Below, one piece after another: positions 8,079 to 17,057 of a stretch of 64,000 nt of DNA (within the stretch, counting starts at the first letter, position 1; each line of letters opens with the position of its first letter). The translations under genes were made by a program, and so were the position numbers. Under the pieces are notes generated by a model. It worked only from the letters and a program-made list of their open reading frames with translations. It had not been told where the DNA came from and did not search any database. The stretch is from Euzebyella marina (GTDB lineage: Bacteria; Bacteroidota; Bacteroidia; Flavobacteriales; Flavobacteriaceae), in assembly GCF_014855515.1 (NCBI RefSeq), contig NZ_JACYFK010000006.1, forward strand, positions 124,001 to 188,000. The letters run 5' to 3'.

Positions 8079-8972
8079 ATGTCAATAACTGTCAAGAACA
8101 TAAGCAAAACATTTGGTAAGCAAAAGGCCTTGAACAATGTCTCTTTTCAACTCGAAAAAGGCGAAATTGTAGGTTTTCTAGGGCCGAACGGAGCTGGAAA
8201 ATCAACTATGATGAAAGTCTTGACTACCTATCATAAGGCAGATGAAGGAGAAGCTCTTGTAAATTCTTATGATGTAAACTCGCAACCAAAAGACGTTCAA
8301 AAAAGTATTGGGTATTTACCGGAACACAACCCTTTATACCTAGAAATGTATGTGAAGGAATATTTGTCTTTCAATGCTGATGTTTATAAATGTGCCAAGG
8401 GTAGAATAGAAGAGGTAATCATTAAAACAGGCTTATCGCCCGAAGCCCATAAAAAAATCGGACAGCTATCTAAAGGTTATCGTCAACGTGTGGGTCTTGC
8501 TGCAGCCCTTCTTCATGATCCAGAGGTTCTGATACTTGATGAACCGACAACAGGTCTTGACCCCAATCAATTAGTAGAAATAAGAAAGCTTATTAGGGAA
8601 ATTGGGAAAGAAAAAACCATTTTGTTATCTACCCATATCATGAAAGAAGTAGAAGCAGTATGCGACCGCGTACTTATTATTAATAAGGGTCAATTGGTCG
8701 CCGACAAAAAACTATCTGAACTAAGGGAAGCAGAGGAGCAAATAATTGAAGTCGAGTTCGATTACAGAGTTGAAGAGGCGTTTCTTCAAGCGCTACCCAA
8801 TGTTTCGAAGGTTAAAAATACCGGTGGTTTCGTCTACGAAATCACTTTTACTACTTCAAAAGACATGAGACCCGCCGTTTTCGACTTTGCCCATGATAAC
8901 CAATTAAAGACCCTCCAGTTAAGTAGAAAAAATAAGAACCTGGAGAGTCTTTTTACAGAGTTGACATCCTAA
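8079..8972 (+). CDS. gldA: Gliding motility-associated ABC transporter ATP-binding subunit GldA
   Basis: This is the ATP-binding subunit of the Gld ABC transporter associated with gliding in Flavobacteriia. The 297 residues match the normal GldA length. It has Walker A GPNGAGKST (35-43), signature LSKGYRQR (130-137), Walker B with LILDEPTTGLDP (151-162) and the H-loop STHIMKE. The C-terminal extension of about 75 residues is typical of GldA-type proteins. Its partners GldF and GldG are not in the window, as is usual in this group. GldA is needed for gliding in some species but is absent from some gliders, so motility cannot be concluded. Convergent with the next gene, with only 3 bp between them. 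Confidence 0.9.
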   Translation: MSITVKNISKTFGKQKALNNVSFQLEKGEIVGFLGPNGAGKSTMMKVLTTYHKADEGEALVNSYDVNSQPKDVQKSIGYLPEHNPLYLEMYVKEYLSFNADVYKCAKGRIEEVIIKTGLSPEAHKKIGQLSKGYRQRVGLAAALLHDPEVLILDEPTTGLDPNQLVEIRKLIREIGKEKTILLSTHIMKEVEAVCDRVLIINKGQLVADKKLSELREAEEQIIEVEFDYRVEEAFLQALPNVSKVKNTGGFVYEITFTTSKDMRPAVFDFAHDNQLKTLQLSRKNKNLESLFTELTS

Positions 8973-8975
8973 ACA

Positions 8976-9440
8976 CTAAAACTTTAAAGCAAGCCCAACT
9001 CCGTTTTCGTTACTGGTCGGCACCACCTTTAAAGAGGTCGTTTTTCCCAAGCTATCATTATAGTTCAAAATGGCCTTCTTCTTATTCTTCATTGCAGAGT
9101 GATAAAAAAATGAACCTACCAATCCTGTAGCGGCAAAAGCAACTACAGGTCCGGTCACGGGTTTGTTGTCTACCTCGTTTACAATAAACCAGATACCAGA
9201 ACCAAAGTTAAGAGTACCCGCAATGACACCACCTAACAGATTCTTTTTTGATTTCTGCCAGTCCATTTGAGCGACTTGACTTTCAGACATGATTTTATCA
9301 ATCTCCTTCCAAGTCAATTTATCTTTATCTTGATAAAACTCATGGCCCCACATACCTGGAAAAGAAGTAATCTCTTGGGCCAGCACGCTATTTGAATAAG
9401 CCATTAAGGCAATTACCGTTGTAACTATTGTACGTTTCAT
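8976..9440 (-). CDS. Hypothetical exported membrane protein
   Basis: 154 residues with an N-terminal signal peptide (MKRTIVTTVIALMAYSNSVLA, then Q). Two hydrophobic segments follow, at about 68-88 (LLGGVIAGTLNFGSGIWFIV) and 95-113 (GPVVAFAATGLVGSFFY). The topology suggests a small envelope protein with a short charged C-terminal part. I do not recognise the family. It is monocistronic on the minus strand, convergent with gldA. Confidence 0.7.
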   Translation of the reverse strand: MKRTIVTTVIALMAYSNSVLAQEITSFPGMWGHEFYQDKDKLTWKEIDKIMSESQVAQMDWQKSKKNLLGGVIAGTLNFGSGIWFIVNEVDNKPVTGPVVAFAATGLVGSFFYHSAMKNKKKAILNYNDSLGKTTSLKVVPTSNENGVGLALKF

Positions 9441-9550
9441 ATGCTTTTTTGTTTAAAGTTAAAAACAAATAGATAAACAAAATAGCGTAGATTTCTTTTA
9501 GATCAGCATTTGAATTAAAAGAACACGTTTTCTTTTCTAGAAAAATTCGT

Positions 9551-10651
9551 CTACGCCAAAAGTAGTGCTTCGATGGCGTCGTCTAACGTATTTTGAATTT
9601 TGGGGTCGGTACAATTCGTAAGAATAGCAAACACCATTTGCTCTTTCGGGTAAACAAAAAAATTAGAATAACCCCCTACTCCATTGCCTACATGGCCATA
9701 ATAATTTCTACCTCCAGAATCTCTACTCACTTGCCAACCCAAACCGTAAAAGGTAGAAGTTTTGTTAATGCTACCCGGGGTCAAGAATTGTTTTAAGATG
9801 TCATAGCCTAGCACTTGACCATCTAAGTAAGCCTGGCCAAATTTGGCCAAATCCGATGTAGTGGAAAGATAGCCACCGCCCGCAAGCTTATAGAAATTAT
9901 TGACCTCTATTGCTTCCCTAAAACCGGTAAGACATTTAGAATAGAATTTTGAAAGTTGTAGGTTTTCATCCTCCTGAAAAGGAGCTGAACCTGCATTGTG
10001 AAGGTTTGGCGCAAAAGTCTTGTTCAACCCTAAAGGTTGCAACACTTTTTCAGAGACATAATCTTCAAAAGGTATTCCGCTCACTTCCTGCATGGCCAAA
10101 GAAATCAGCACCCAACCAAAACTATTGTAGAGGTAATCGGTACCTGGTTCAAAGAGAAGGTCATCGTCTTTAAAAACTTCGATTCCTTCTCGTATACCAT
10201 ACTTTTTGTTCAGACCATACTCAATACCCCGGTAGCCCCTAATTCCGGCAGTGTGACCTGCCAATTGCCTTATGGTAAAATCCCATTCCTTTTTAGGAAA
10301 GTAGGGTACATAAGCATAGAAAGAGGCATCTAAATCTATCAATCTCTCTCTCACCATATGCGCCAAAGCAGTAGCTGCCACGGGTTTTGAAACACTGGCA
10401 ATTCTGAAAACGGTGTTTTCTGCGCTTACCTTATTTCGGGTATTCAAGTCAATAAACCCATAGCCCTTTTGAAAGAAGGTCTCTCCGTTTTTTAGAACGG
10501 TAATGGCCAAGCCAGGTACTTTATGGTCGTTTACCAATTGACTGAGCAAAGCATCAGCTTTCGCAAGACCTATCAAATCTTGTTCTTTGCCCAACACCTT
10601 CTTTTTGGCGAAAAATTGTTCGATGATATTTTTGATGGGGTTCATCACCAA
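9551..10651 (-). CDS. Serine hydrolase of the class C beta-lactamase family
   Basis: 366 residues with the penicillin-binding/esterase fold (PF00144). The SxxK motif is Ser86-Val-Ser-Lys89 (ASVSKP), the second motif is Tyr175-Asn-Ser177 and the third, HVG-like, is in YGHVGNGVGGYSN near residue 320. YNS instead of YxN is common in LACTB-like hydrolases, so a peptidase or esterase role is more likely than a true beta-lactamase. No signal peptide is evident; MNPIKN at residue 3 is an alternative start. The substrate is unknown. It stands between an unknown protein and the DUF2807 gene, all on the minus strand. Confidence 0.88.
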   Translation of the reverse strand: MVMNPIKNIIEQFFAKKKVLGKEQDLIGLAKADALLSQLVNDHKVPGLAITVLKNGETFFQKGYGFIDLNTRNKVSAENTVFRIASVSKPVAATALAHMVRERLIDLDASFYAYVPYFPKKEWDFTIRQLAGHTAGIRGYRGIEYGLNKKYGIREGIEVFKDDDLLFEPGTDYLYNSFGWVLISLAMQEVSGIPFEDYVSEKVLQPLGLNKTFAPNLHNAGSAPFQEDENLQLSKFYSKCLTGFREAIEVNNFYKLAGGGYLSTTSDLAKFGQAYLDGQVLGYDILKQFLTPGSINKTSTFYGLGWQVSRDSGGRNYYGHVGNGVGGYSNFFVYPKEQMVFAILTNCTDPKIQNTLDDAIEALLLA

Positions 10652-10692
10652 GAATACAAATTGAATTAGAGACTTACCCTAAGATAAGAGAA

Positions 10693-11541
10693 TCAGCGGA
10701 AAATCAGTTTCCCTTTATAATCTTCCTGGACGTCTATTTCAGCAGGCCTATTGAAACTAATTACGTTACCCACGCTTCGAATACTGCCCCTGATACTTTC
10801 CTGTGGATTTACAAGCATATCATTCGAGCCTCGGTGATTAATGATCACCTCATCAGCCAAGAGATTCTCAGCTTCAATTCTTGAATCTCCCGCCGCTATG
10901 TTAAGGCTAAGGTTTTCGGCAGTACCCGAGAGCTTAAAATAGGCTATCCCGTTGACTACCACATTCAAATCTTGCACTGCTAGTTGCAGGTCAAACTCTC
11001 CGTCGGTAGTCTCAGACTCTGGGTTGATAAAACTTTCGCTGATCAATGAAAGACCGGCATAGCTCAAAACCCCATCACTGGTAACGGGCCAACCGGTGCT
11101 ACTGCGAATTTCTGTGATATTAGGTGATGTAACATAGATTTTGGTAAGACCGTATTCCCGAAAATAATTACAGTCATTGGTATCTCGAAGCAATAAACGG
11201 CCGTCTTGTACAGTTGCGGAAACCTCATCTAATAAATACTCTCCCGTTTCTATTTCTACCTTTTGCTCTTCGCCATACCTTAATACTAGTGAAACATTTT
11301 CAAAAACTGTAATTTTAATGAAATCATCAACTACGATTTCAGTTTGAATGATTTCGCCTGAATTTTGCAAACAATCAGGTGCCGATTCATTATTACAGCC
11401 AAGATTGAAACATAAAACAACCAAGAAAAATAGCGTCGTTACCCAATTCGCAACTTGATTTTTCCTCTTGGTGTTTTTATACGGTTTATGTAGCCTTTCT
11501 GTATTCAAAATCTCCCGTTTATAAGCGTACCCCGATACCAA
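10693..11541 (-). CDS. DUF2807 (putative auto-transporter adhesin head) lipoprotein
   Basis: 282 residues. After a basic N-terminal stretch, a hydrophobic segment ends in a lipobox (FNLGC, Cys49), so the mature protein should be a lipoprotein. The rest has the repetitive beta-helix character of DUF2807, with alternating hydrophobic/acidic strands such as IRSSTGWPVTSDG and VVNGIAYFKLSG. Function is unknown. The ATG at 11541 overlaps the end of the upstream PagL-like frame by 23 bp. The basic leader before the signal segment is long, so a later non-ATG start is possible, but no internal Met precedes the lipobox. Confidence 0.8.
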   Translation of the reverse strand: MVSGYAYKREILNTERLHKPYKNTKRKNQVANWVTTLFFLVVLCFNLGCNNESAPDCLQNSGEIIQTEIVVDDFIKITVFENVSLVLRYGEEQKVEIETGEYLLDEVSATVQDGRLLLRDTNDCNYFREYGLTKIYVTSPNITEIRSSTGWPVTSDGVLSYAGLSLISESFINPESETTDGEFDLQLAVQDLNVVVNGIAYFKLSGTAENLSLNIAAGDSRIEAENLLADEVIINHRGSNDMLVNPQESIRGSIRSVGNVISFNRPAEIDVQEDYKGKLIFR

Positions 11542-12622
11542 ATTCTACCGCTTCGGCAGCTGCACCGTGCGATTTGAGGCTTACCACCCCAAAGACTTTG
11601 TCTCCAAAATATCTTTTGATGCTCACTCGATTGTATAATTTACCTTCAAAATCATAAGGATAATAGACATAATAGCCCAATTGGGTTCCTATGGATAGTT
11701 TATTAATAAAGAGTTCGTGTCCTAAAAAGACACCCACCCTCTTGTGGTCGGTGTCGGCATCGATATCATTTTCTGGAAATGAAATGGATTGAAACTCGAT
11801 CAGCTCCTTTAAAAAGTTGCTAAAAAACACGTCAGTACCCAATTGAATAGCGCTTCTACGCCCCAACCGCTTATCGGCATACCCCGATAAGATAAAGAAA
11901 CCGTATTGCCCATGGCCAATATTATCACTTTCATTGACCCCACCACGAAGTACCAAATTATAACGAACAGGTTCGGTAATATTCTCTTTTTCCCTCTTTA
12001 TATAATCCATCTCCTCGCCGTCGAAACTATATACCAGCCCTGCATTAAAAGCAATTGTGTTCGTAGAGGTATTGGGCGCTTTAACGTTGGCATTTGAGTA
12101 ATGGACTATTGACAAGCCTAATTTCAGACCTAGATTCTTATAAAGATGTTCTTTATGGTAATTGAACATCATAAAGGTAGAGCTCAAAAATCGAGAGCCA
12201 TACGCATTGTTTCTAAAATTGGTCTCACGGTCGTAAGGGTTGGTAGCATAGGCCAAGCCTTGACCAATTCTAAACTGTAAATTTCTTTTAAAGAAATAAA
12301 AATTGAAATGTGCATACAGACCGTACGCATCACCCAGAGTTTCATTATGTGAATCTTGATAGATTAAAGAGGCACCTAAATCGGGGTAGTTGTAGTACTG
12401 CTGCCACTCTTCCAAACCAAAAGTTTTTCGGTTGTAACCCAATATTACACCCGATGGATGTTCGGTAATCAGATGCGAAATATCAGGGTTGTGCAGCAAA
12501 ATAGAACCATAAAAAGCATTCGCATCAAACGTATAACTATGAGAAGGCTTTCCCTCTTGGGAACGACCAAAAACAGCGATAAAAAAAAGAATTGCAAATA
12601 CCCTCAGGTTCATGGCAGGCAA
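11519..12622 (-). CDS. PagL-like acyloxyacyl hydrolase / outer-membrane beta-barrel protein
   Basis: 367 residues with a signal peptide (MNLRVFAILFFIAVFGRSQ from Met4; that Met, at 12613, may be the true start). The body has alternating amphipathic strands, and many end in aromatic residues, as in a beta-barrel. IVHYSNANVKAPN (His174, Ser176, Asn177) matches the H-x-S-N catalytic signature of lipid A 3-O-deacylases of the PagL family. PagL itself is about 170 residues; the roughly twofold longer form is common in Bacteroidetes. Removal of lipid A acyl chains is a family-based inference. A T-rich hairpin lies between it and metF, so it probably has its own promoter. Confidence 0.82.
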   Translation of the reverse strand: MPAMNLRVFAILFFIAVFGRSQEGKPSHSYTFDANAFYGSILLHNPDISHLITEHPSGVILGYNRKTFGLEEWQQYYNYPDLGASLIYQDSHNETLGDAYGLYAHFNFYFFKRNLQFRIGQGLAYATNPYDRETNFRNNAYGSRFLSSTFMMFNYHKEHLYKNLGLKLGLSIVHYSNANVKAPNTSTNTIAFNAGLVYSFDGEEMDYIKREKENITEPVRYNLVLRGGVNESDNIGHGQYGFFILSGYADKRLGRRSAIQLGTDVFFSNFLKELIEFQSISFPENDIDADTDHKRVGVFLGHELFINKLSIGTQLGYYVYYPYDFEGKLYNRVSIKRYFGDKVFGVVSLKSHGAAAEAVEFGIGVRL

Positions 12623-12660
12623 AGGTAAACAGCTCGACCGATATTCAAAGCAGGAAACAT

Positions 12661-12690
12661 AAAAAAGAAAGCGGCCCCTCTTGGGCCGCC
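12661..12690 (-). terminator. Intrinsic terminator of the metH-metF operon
   Basis: Minus strand GCGGCCC-(5 nt)-GGGCCGC followed by TTTCTTTTTT, just after the metF stop. Confidence 0.85.
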
Positions 12691-12696
12691 TGTATT

Positions 12697-13650
12697 TTAA
12701 AATAATTCCTTTGCAATAGCCTTGATGTTATCTGACTTGCCCATTGAATAATAGTGCAGGACGGGAACCCCAGCTTCTTTTAACTCTTTCGATTGTTGAA
12801 TGGCCCATTCAATACCTACTTGTCGAACATCTTTATTGGTGGCACAGTCATCAACAGCATCTATTAAATCTTGAGGAAGATCTATTCTAAACACTTGGGG
12901 CAATACCTGTAAGTGCCTTTTAACGGCAATTGGTTTAATACCCGGAATAATAGGCACATTGATTCCCATTGCTTTGGCAGCTTCCACAAACTCAAAGTAT
13001 TTCTGATTATCGAAGAACATTTGGGTCACAACGTAATGCGCACCGGCATCTACCTTTTCTTTGAGTCTTTTAAGATCTGATTTTAAAGAAGGGGCCTCTA
13101 AATGCTTTTCCGGATAACCCGCCACTCCAATACAGAAATCGGGTAGGTGATCCATTTGACAATCATCATGAAGATATTTTCCTGAATTGAGATCTTTAAT
13201 CTGCCCTACCAAATCGGTCGCATAAGCATGTCCGCCTTTGGTAGCTTCAAAATATTGCTGATCCTTCCGGGCATCTCCCCTTAAGGCCATTAGATTCTCG
13301 ATACCTAAATATTGACAGTCAACTAAGAGGTATTCGGTCTCTTCTTTGGTAAAGCCGCCACAGAGTACATGAGGCACCGTATCTACACCATATTTATGCT
13401 GTAAAGAGGCGCAAATACCAACTGTACCGGGTCTCATACGAGTTACCTGTTTTTCAAGTAAGCCGTCTTTTTCACGATAGACAAACTCTTCGCGAGAGGT
13501 GGTAACATCAATAAAAGGTGGTTTAAACTCCATTAAAGGGTCAATATTATTGTAGAGCTCTTGAATATTTCTGCCCTTGACCGGCGGTACTATTTCAAAA
13601 GAAAACAAAGTTTCCCCTTTTGCATTTTTAATATGGTCGGTAATTTTCAT
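12697..13650 (-). CDS. metF: Methylenetetrahydrofolate reductase [NAD(P)H]
   Basis: This flavoenzyme reduces 5,10-methylene-THF to 5-methyl-THF, the methyl donor for MetH. The 317-residue barrel has the expected N-terminal FSFEIVPP with the catalytic Glu, LMALRGDARKD, DFCIGVAGYPEKH and VTQMFFD. It ends the metH operon, 30 bp after the small unknown gene. A terminator hairpin follows immediately. The co-transcription with both halves of metH behind a SAM riboswitch fits a methyl-cycle unit. Confidence 0.97.
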   Translation of the reverse strand: MKITDHIKNAKGETLFSFEIVPPVKGRNIQELYNNIDPLMEFKPPFIDVTTSREEFVYREKDGLLEKQVTRMRPGTVGICASLQHKYGVDTVPHVLCGGFTKEETEYLLVDCQYLGIENLMALRGDARKDQQYFEATKGGHAYATDLVGQIKDLNSGKYLHDDCQMDHLPDFCIGVAGYPEKHLEAPSLKSDLKRLKEKVDAGAHYVVTQMFFDNQKYFEFVEAAKAMGINVPIIPGIKPIAVKRHLQVLPQVFRIDLPQDLIDAVDDCATNKDVRQVGIEWAIQQSKELKEAGVPVLHYYSMGKSDNIKAIAKELF

Positions 13651-13680
13651 TCTTCAGTTTTAACTTCGGCTTGTTGATTT

Positions 13681-13923
13681 TTATAAATTGAGTAATAAGG
13701 CCTTCACCTCATCGTAATTTTCTTGGTATTCCCAATAAATCCAACGGCCATCTAAATAATCGGTCAAAATAAATTTTTCGCTTAAGGATTTTATCCTATC
13801 CACGGATACCAGCTTTTTAGAAAACCCTTCTACTGTTACAGATTCTTCAATCTCTATATTATTATCGTCATACCCATGACTGATTACATGACTTCCTAAA
13901 TGCAGTTCTATAAACTTTTTCAT
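13681..13923 (-). CDS. Small unknown protein between metH and metF
   Basis: About 80 residues starting MKKFIELH; an in-frame ATG at 13932 would add MIK and overlap the metH stop. The protein has alternating short strands (FIELHLG, IEIEESVTVEG), then a W-rich helix-like end (GRWIYWEYQENYDEVKALL). There are no Cys residues, no signal peptide and no family that I recognise. It follows the metH C-terminal half directly and precedes metF by 30 bp, so it is translated within the methionine operon. A regulatory or accessory role for MetH or MetF is only a guess. Confidence 0.7.
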   Translation of the reverse strand: MKKFIELHLGSHVISHGYDDNNIEIEESVTVEGFSKKLVSVDRIKSLSEKFILTDYLDGRWIYWEYQENYDEVKALLLNL

Positions 13924-13924
13924 C

Positions 13925-16636
13925 TTAATCATCAGCTATATTAGGTGCCAACCATTTAGCAGCTTCTTCGAAAGCAATATTTTTTCGCTCGGCAAAATTC
14001 TTCACCTGATCTTTTTTAATTTTTCCAAGTCCGAAATACCTGGCCTCGGCATTGCCAAAATAATACCCACTAACAGAACCTGCGGGCCACATGGCCAAAC
14101 TATCGGTTAAGGTGACCCCGATTTGCTCTTCAACTTTCAAGACCTCCCAAATGGTTAATTTTTCTAAGTGATCAGGGCAAGCTGGATAGCCGGGAGCAGG
14201 ACGTATACCCTTATATTTCTCATCTATCAAAGCCTCATTATCCAAACGTTCTTCAGCCGCATAGCCCCAATATTCCTTTCGTACTCTCTCATGAAGATAC
14301 TCGGCAAAAGCTTCCGCCAAGCGATCTGAAATGGCCTTGATCATAATGGAATTATAATCATCTAAATCTTTTACGTATTGATTCGAAAGTTCGTCTGTAC
14401 CAAAGCCGGTGGTGACGCAAAAACAGCCCATATAGTCTTGTCTTCCCGAGGTTTCAGGAGCAATAAAATCTGCCAAGGCGTAATCGGGCACTCCTTCCCT
14501 ACGCTTTAGTTGCTGCCTTAGGGTTCTAAAAATAAAATCATTACCCTCAACTTCAACCTTAATGTCATCTTCATTGGCAAGGGTGTTGGCCGGGAATAAC
14601 CCGAAAACTCCCTTTCCGGTAAGCTTTTTGTTTACCAAAACATCCTTTAGCATTTTTTGGGCATCGGCAAAAAGGTCGGTAGCCTGCACACCCACCACCT
14701 TATCCGTTAGAATATCAGGATACCTGCCGTGAAGTTCCCAACTTCTGAAAAATGGGGTCCAGTCGATATAGGGTACCAACTTTTCCAAATCCATTTCTTC
14801 AATCACCTCTATTCCTAGTTTCTTGGGCCTTACGATTTCAGAGGTTTCCCAATCAATCTGAAACTTGTTCTTTCTGGCTTGTTCTAGACTCTTGTATTCT
14901 TTATGCTGCGAACGGTTCAAGAATTTGACCCTAAACTCATCATAATCCTTTTTAATATTATACTTATACGTTTGTGATGTTTCTTCTTGAAGTAAATCGC
15001 CAACCACAGTAACTGCCCTAGAGGCATCATTTACATGCACTACCGAGTGCTTGTACTGTGGGTCTATTTTTACGGCCGTATGTGCCTTACTCGTGGTAGC
15101 ACCACCGATCAATAAAGGCACTGAAAAGTTCTTTCGTTCCATTTCTTTGGCCAAGTGCACCATCTCATCTAAGCTAGGTGTAATCAAACCACTTAGACCA
15201 ATTATATCTACCTTTTCCTGAATTGCGGTTTCCAGAATTTTTTCAGGAGGCACCATCACTCCTAAATCTACAATCTCGTAATTGTTACAGGCCAAAACTA
15301 CGCTCACGATATTCTTTCCGATATCATGAACATCACCCTTTACGGTTGCGAGAAGTATTTTACCATTGCCTTTATCTTCTGCCCCATCTGGGTTTTGCAA
15401 CTTTTCTTCCTCAATAAAAGGCAATAAATAAGCTACGGCCTTCTTCATTACCCTTGCAGATTTTACCACCTGTGGCAAGAACATCTTACCGCTTCCGAAA
15501 AGGTCGCCTACGACATTCATACCGGTCATCAAATGACCTTCAATTACTTCAATGGGCCTTTTAGAGGCTAATCGTGCCTCTTCGACATCTTCAAGAATGT
15601 ACTGATCAATACCTTTCACCAAGGCCCTAGTGATCCTATCTTGCAATGAATCTTCTCTCCATGACAAATCGACCTTACTTTCTTTGGCTTTGCCTACTAC
15701 GGTTTCGGCAAATTCCAATAGGCGTTCTGTAGCATCATCCCTTCGGTTAAGAATAACATCTTCAACCTTTTCCAACAAATCTTTGGGAATATCATCGTAT
15801 ACCTCTAACATACTCGGGTTGACGATACCCATATTCATACCTGCCTTTATCGCATGGTAAAGAAATACGGAGTGCATAGCCTCTCGAACGGGGTTGTTAC
15901 CTCGAAAGGAAAATGACACGTTGCTTACCCCACCGCTTACGCTGGCATAAGGTAAATTTTCACGAACCCAACGGGCGGCCTCGATAAAATCAATAGCGTT
16001 GAGTTTGTGCTCTTCCATACCCGTGGCAACGGGAAAAATATTTAAATCGAAGATGATATCTTCCGGCGGAAAATTCACTTCGTTCACTAAAATATCGTAC
16101 GACCTTTGGCAAATCTCAATACGCCGATCATAAGTATCTGCCTGGCCTACCTCATCAAAAGCCATGACGATTACGGCTGCCCCATACCTCTTGATCAGCT
16201 TGGCATGATGAACGAACTCTTCCTTACCTTCCTTTAAGCTAATGGAATTCACTACCGATTTGCCCTGAACGACTTGCAGACCGGCCTCAATGATTTCCCA
16301 TTTAGAACTATCGATCATTATAGGCACCCGGGCGATATCAGGCTCTGAGATAACCAAATTAAGAAATTTGACCATGGCTTCTTTTCCATCAATAAGACCA
16401 TCGTCCATATTGATGTCAATAATCTGGGCACCACCTTCCACCTGTTCGCGGGCAATATCTAGCGCTTCATCAAATTTCTCTTCTTTAACCAAGCGTAAAA
16501 ATTTTCTCGACCCCGCGACATTTGTACGCTCGCCCACATTGATAAAATTACTATCGGGGGTGATGACAAGGGGTTCCAGCCCACTCAAACGCAATAATCG
16601 TTTCTCGTTACTGGTTGGTCGTTGTTCGCTACTCAT
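13925..16636 (-). CDS. metH: Methionine synthase, C-terminal part (folate, cobalamin and activation domains)
   Basis: 903 residues covering the MetH domains after the homocysteine module. The pterin-binding barrel is at about 10-285 ([29 protein letters not shown]). A cap/B12-binding module is at about 315-560 with the cobalamin-ligand motif DVHDIGK and [13 protein letters not shown]. The SAM-binding activation domain is at about 570-903 ([24 protein letters not shown]). The homocysteine half is a separate gene upstream, a split common in Bacteroidetes. The first dozen residues ([12 protein letters not shown]) precede the conserved LSGLEPL and are encoded by AACGA-rich repeat-like DNA. Its ATG overlaps the four-helix-bundle gene stop (ATGA). 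Confidence 0.95.
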   Translation of the reverse strand: MSSEQRPTSNEKRLLRLSGLEPLVITPDSNFINVGERTNVAGSRKFLRLVKEEKFDEALDIAREQVEGGAQIIDINMDDGLIDGKEAMVKFLNLVISEPDIARVPIMIDSSKWEIIEAGLQVVQGKSVVNSISLKEGKEEFVHHAKLIKRYGAAVIVMAFDEVGQADTYDRRIEICQRSYDILVNEVNFPPEDIIFDLNIFPVATGMEEHKLNAIDFIEAARWVRENLPYASVSGGVSNVSFSFRGNNPVREAMHSVFLYHAIKAGMNMGIVNPSMLEVYDDIPKDLLEKVEDVILNRRDDATERLLEFAETVVGKAKESKVDLSWREDSLQDRITRALVKGIDQYILEDVEEARLASKRPIEVIEGHLMTGMNVVGDLFGSGKMFLPQVVKSARVMKKAVAYLLPFIEEEKLQNPDGAEDKGNGKILLATVKGDVHDIGKNIVSVVLACNNYEIVDLGVMVPPEKILETAIQEKVDIIGLSGLITPSLDEMVHLAKEMERKNFSVPLLIGGATTSKAHTAVKIDPQYKHSVVHVNDASRAVTVVGDLLQEETSQTYKYNIKKDYDEFRVKFLNRSQHKEYKSLEQARKNKFQIDWETSEIVRPKKLGIEVIEEMDLEKLVPYIDWTPFFRSWELHGRYPDILTDKVVGVQATDLFADAQKMLKDVLVNKKLTGKGVFGLFPANTLANEDDIKVEVEGNDFIFRTLRQQLKRREGVPDYALADFIAPETSGRQDYMGCFCVTTGFGTDELSNQYVKDLDDYNSIMIKAISDRLAEAFAEYLHERVRKEYWGYAAEERLDNEALIDEKYKGIRPAPGYPACPDHLEKLTIWEVLKVEEQIGVTLTDSLAMWPAGSVSGYYFGNAEARYFGLGKIKKDQVKNFAERKNIAFEEAAKWLAPNIADD
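16599..16633 (-). repeat. Degenerate AACGA-rich repeat overlapping the metH C-terminal start
   Basis: Read on the minus strand this stretch is a series of AACGA-like units (CGAACAACGACC, GTAACGAGAAACG). It encodes residues 2-13 of the downstream MetH protein. A similar unit lies in opposite orientation on the other side of the four-helix-bundle gene. Confidence 0.5.
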
Positions 16637-16995
16637 AATTTTTTATGGTAATTAATAAAGCCATTTAGCAACATTTTTACTCTTTCTATTTCTTTTAAAG
16701 TATCTACGGCATTCGTAGTAGTATATCCTAAATCATCAGCCAAAATGACCTGCGTTTCCAATTCAAAAAGCGACCCTCTGGCTATATGTAAAAAATAGAT
16801 GGTTTCCTTTGCCGTTTGTCTTCCACATCCCTCGGCTATATTAGACGACATTGAAATAGAAGACCTTCTTATCTGAGAGGTCAGCCCATACTGTTCTTCA
16901 TTAGGAAAAGATGTGGTCAAAATGTAAATTTTCTTAACCAATTCCCTTGCCTTCAACCAGACATCTAATTCCTTATAGTCCATTTTTAATTTCAA
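16633..16995 (-). CDS. Four-helix-bundle protein (S23 / 23S rRNA intervening-sequence type)
   Basis: 120 residues of the small four-helix-bundle family (PF05635), recognisable by [18 protein letters not shown] near the N-terminus, [19 protein letters not shown] (about 39-57) and [11 protein letters not shown]. Such proteins occur inside 23S rRNA intervening sequences, as diversity-generating retroelement accessory proteins (Avd-like) and as free genes; their molecular role is unclear. Here the gene sits between the two metH halves, with a 4-bp overlap to the second and 62 bp after the first. AACGA-rich sequence flanks it in inverted orientation, which suggests insertion as a unit. There is no rRNA nearby. 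Confidence 0.88.
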   Translation of the reverse strand: MKLKMDYKELDVWLKARELVKKIYILTTSFPNEEQYGLTSQIRRSSISMSSNIAEGCGRQTAKETIYFLHIARGSLFELETQVILADDLGYTTTNAVDTLKEIERVKMLLNGFINYHKKL

Positions 16996-17024
16996 CTAAT
17001 CATTGCATATTCTGAAACACGCAC

Positions 17025-17049
17025 AACGATGAACGAAAAACGAGCAACG
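17025..17049 (+). repeat. Degenerate AACGA-rich repeat upstream of the four-helix-bundle gene
   Basis: The plus strand shows AACGATGAACG, then AAAAACGAGCAACG. It has the same unit composition as 16599-16633 but opposite orientation, so the two bracket the four-helix-bundle gene. Confidence 0.5.
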
Positions 17050-17057
17050 TCAACTAT

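Noticed and set aside
8976-8990. Terminator between gldA and the next gene
   Set aside because: Only 3 bp lie between the convergent stops and no stem with T-run is evident.
16633-16995. Intervening sequence inside 23S rRNA
   Set aside because: The family is shared with such elements, but no rRNA sequence is nearby; the gene lies within a protein operon.
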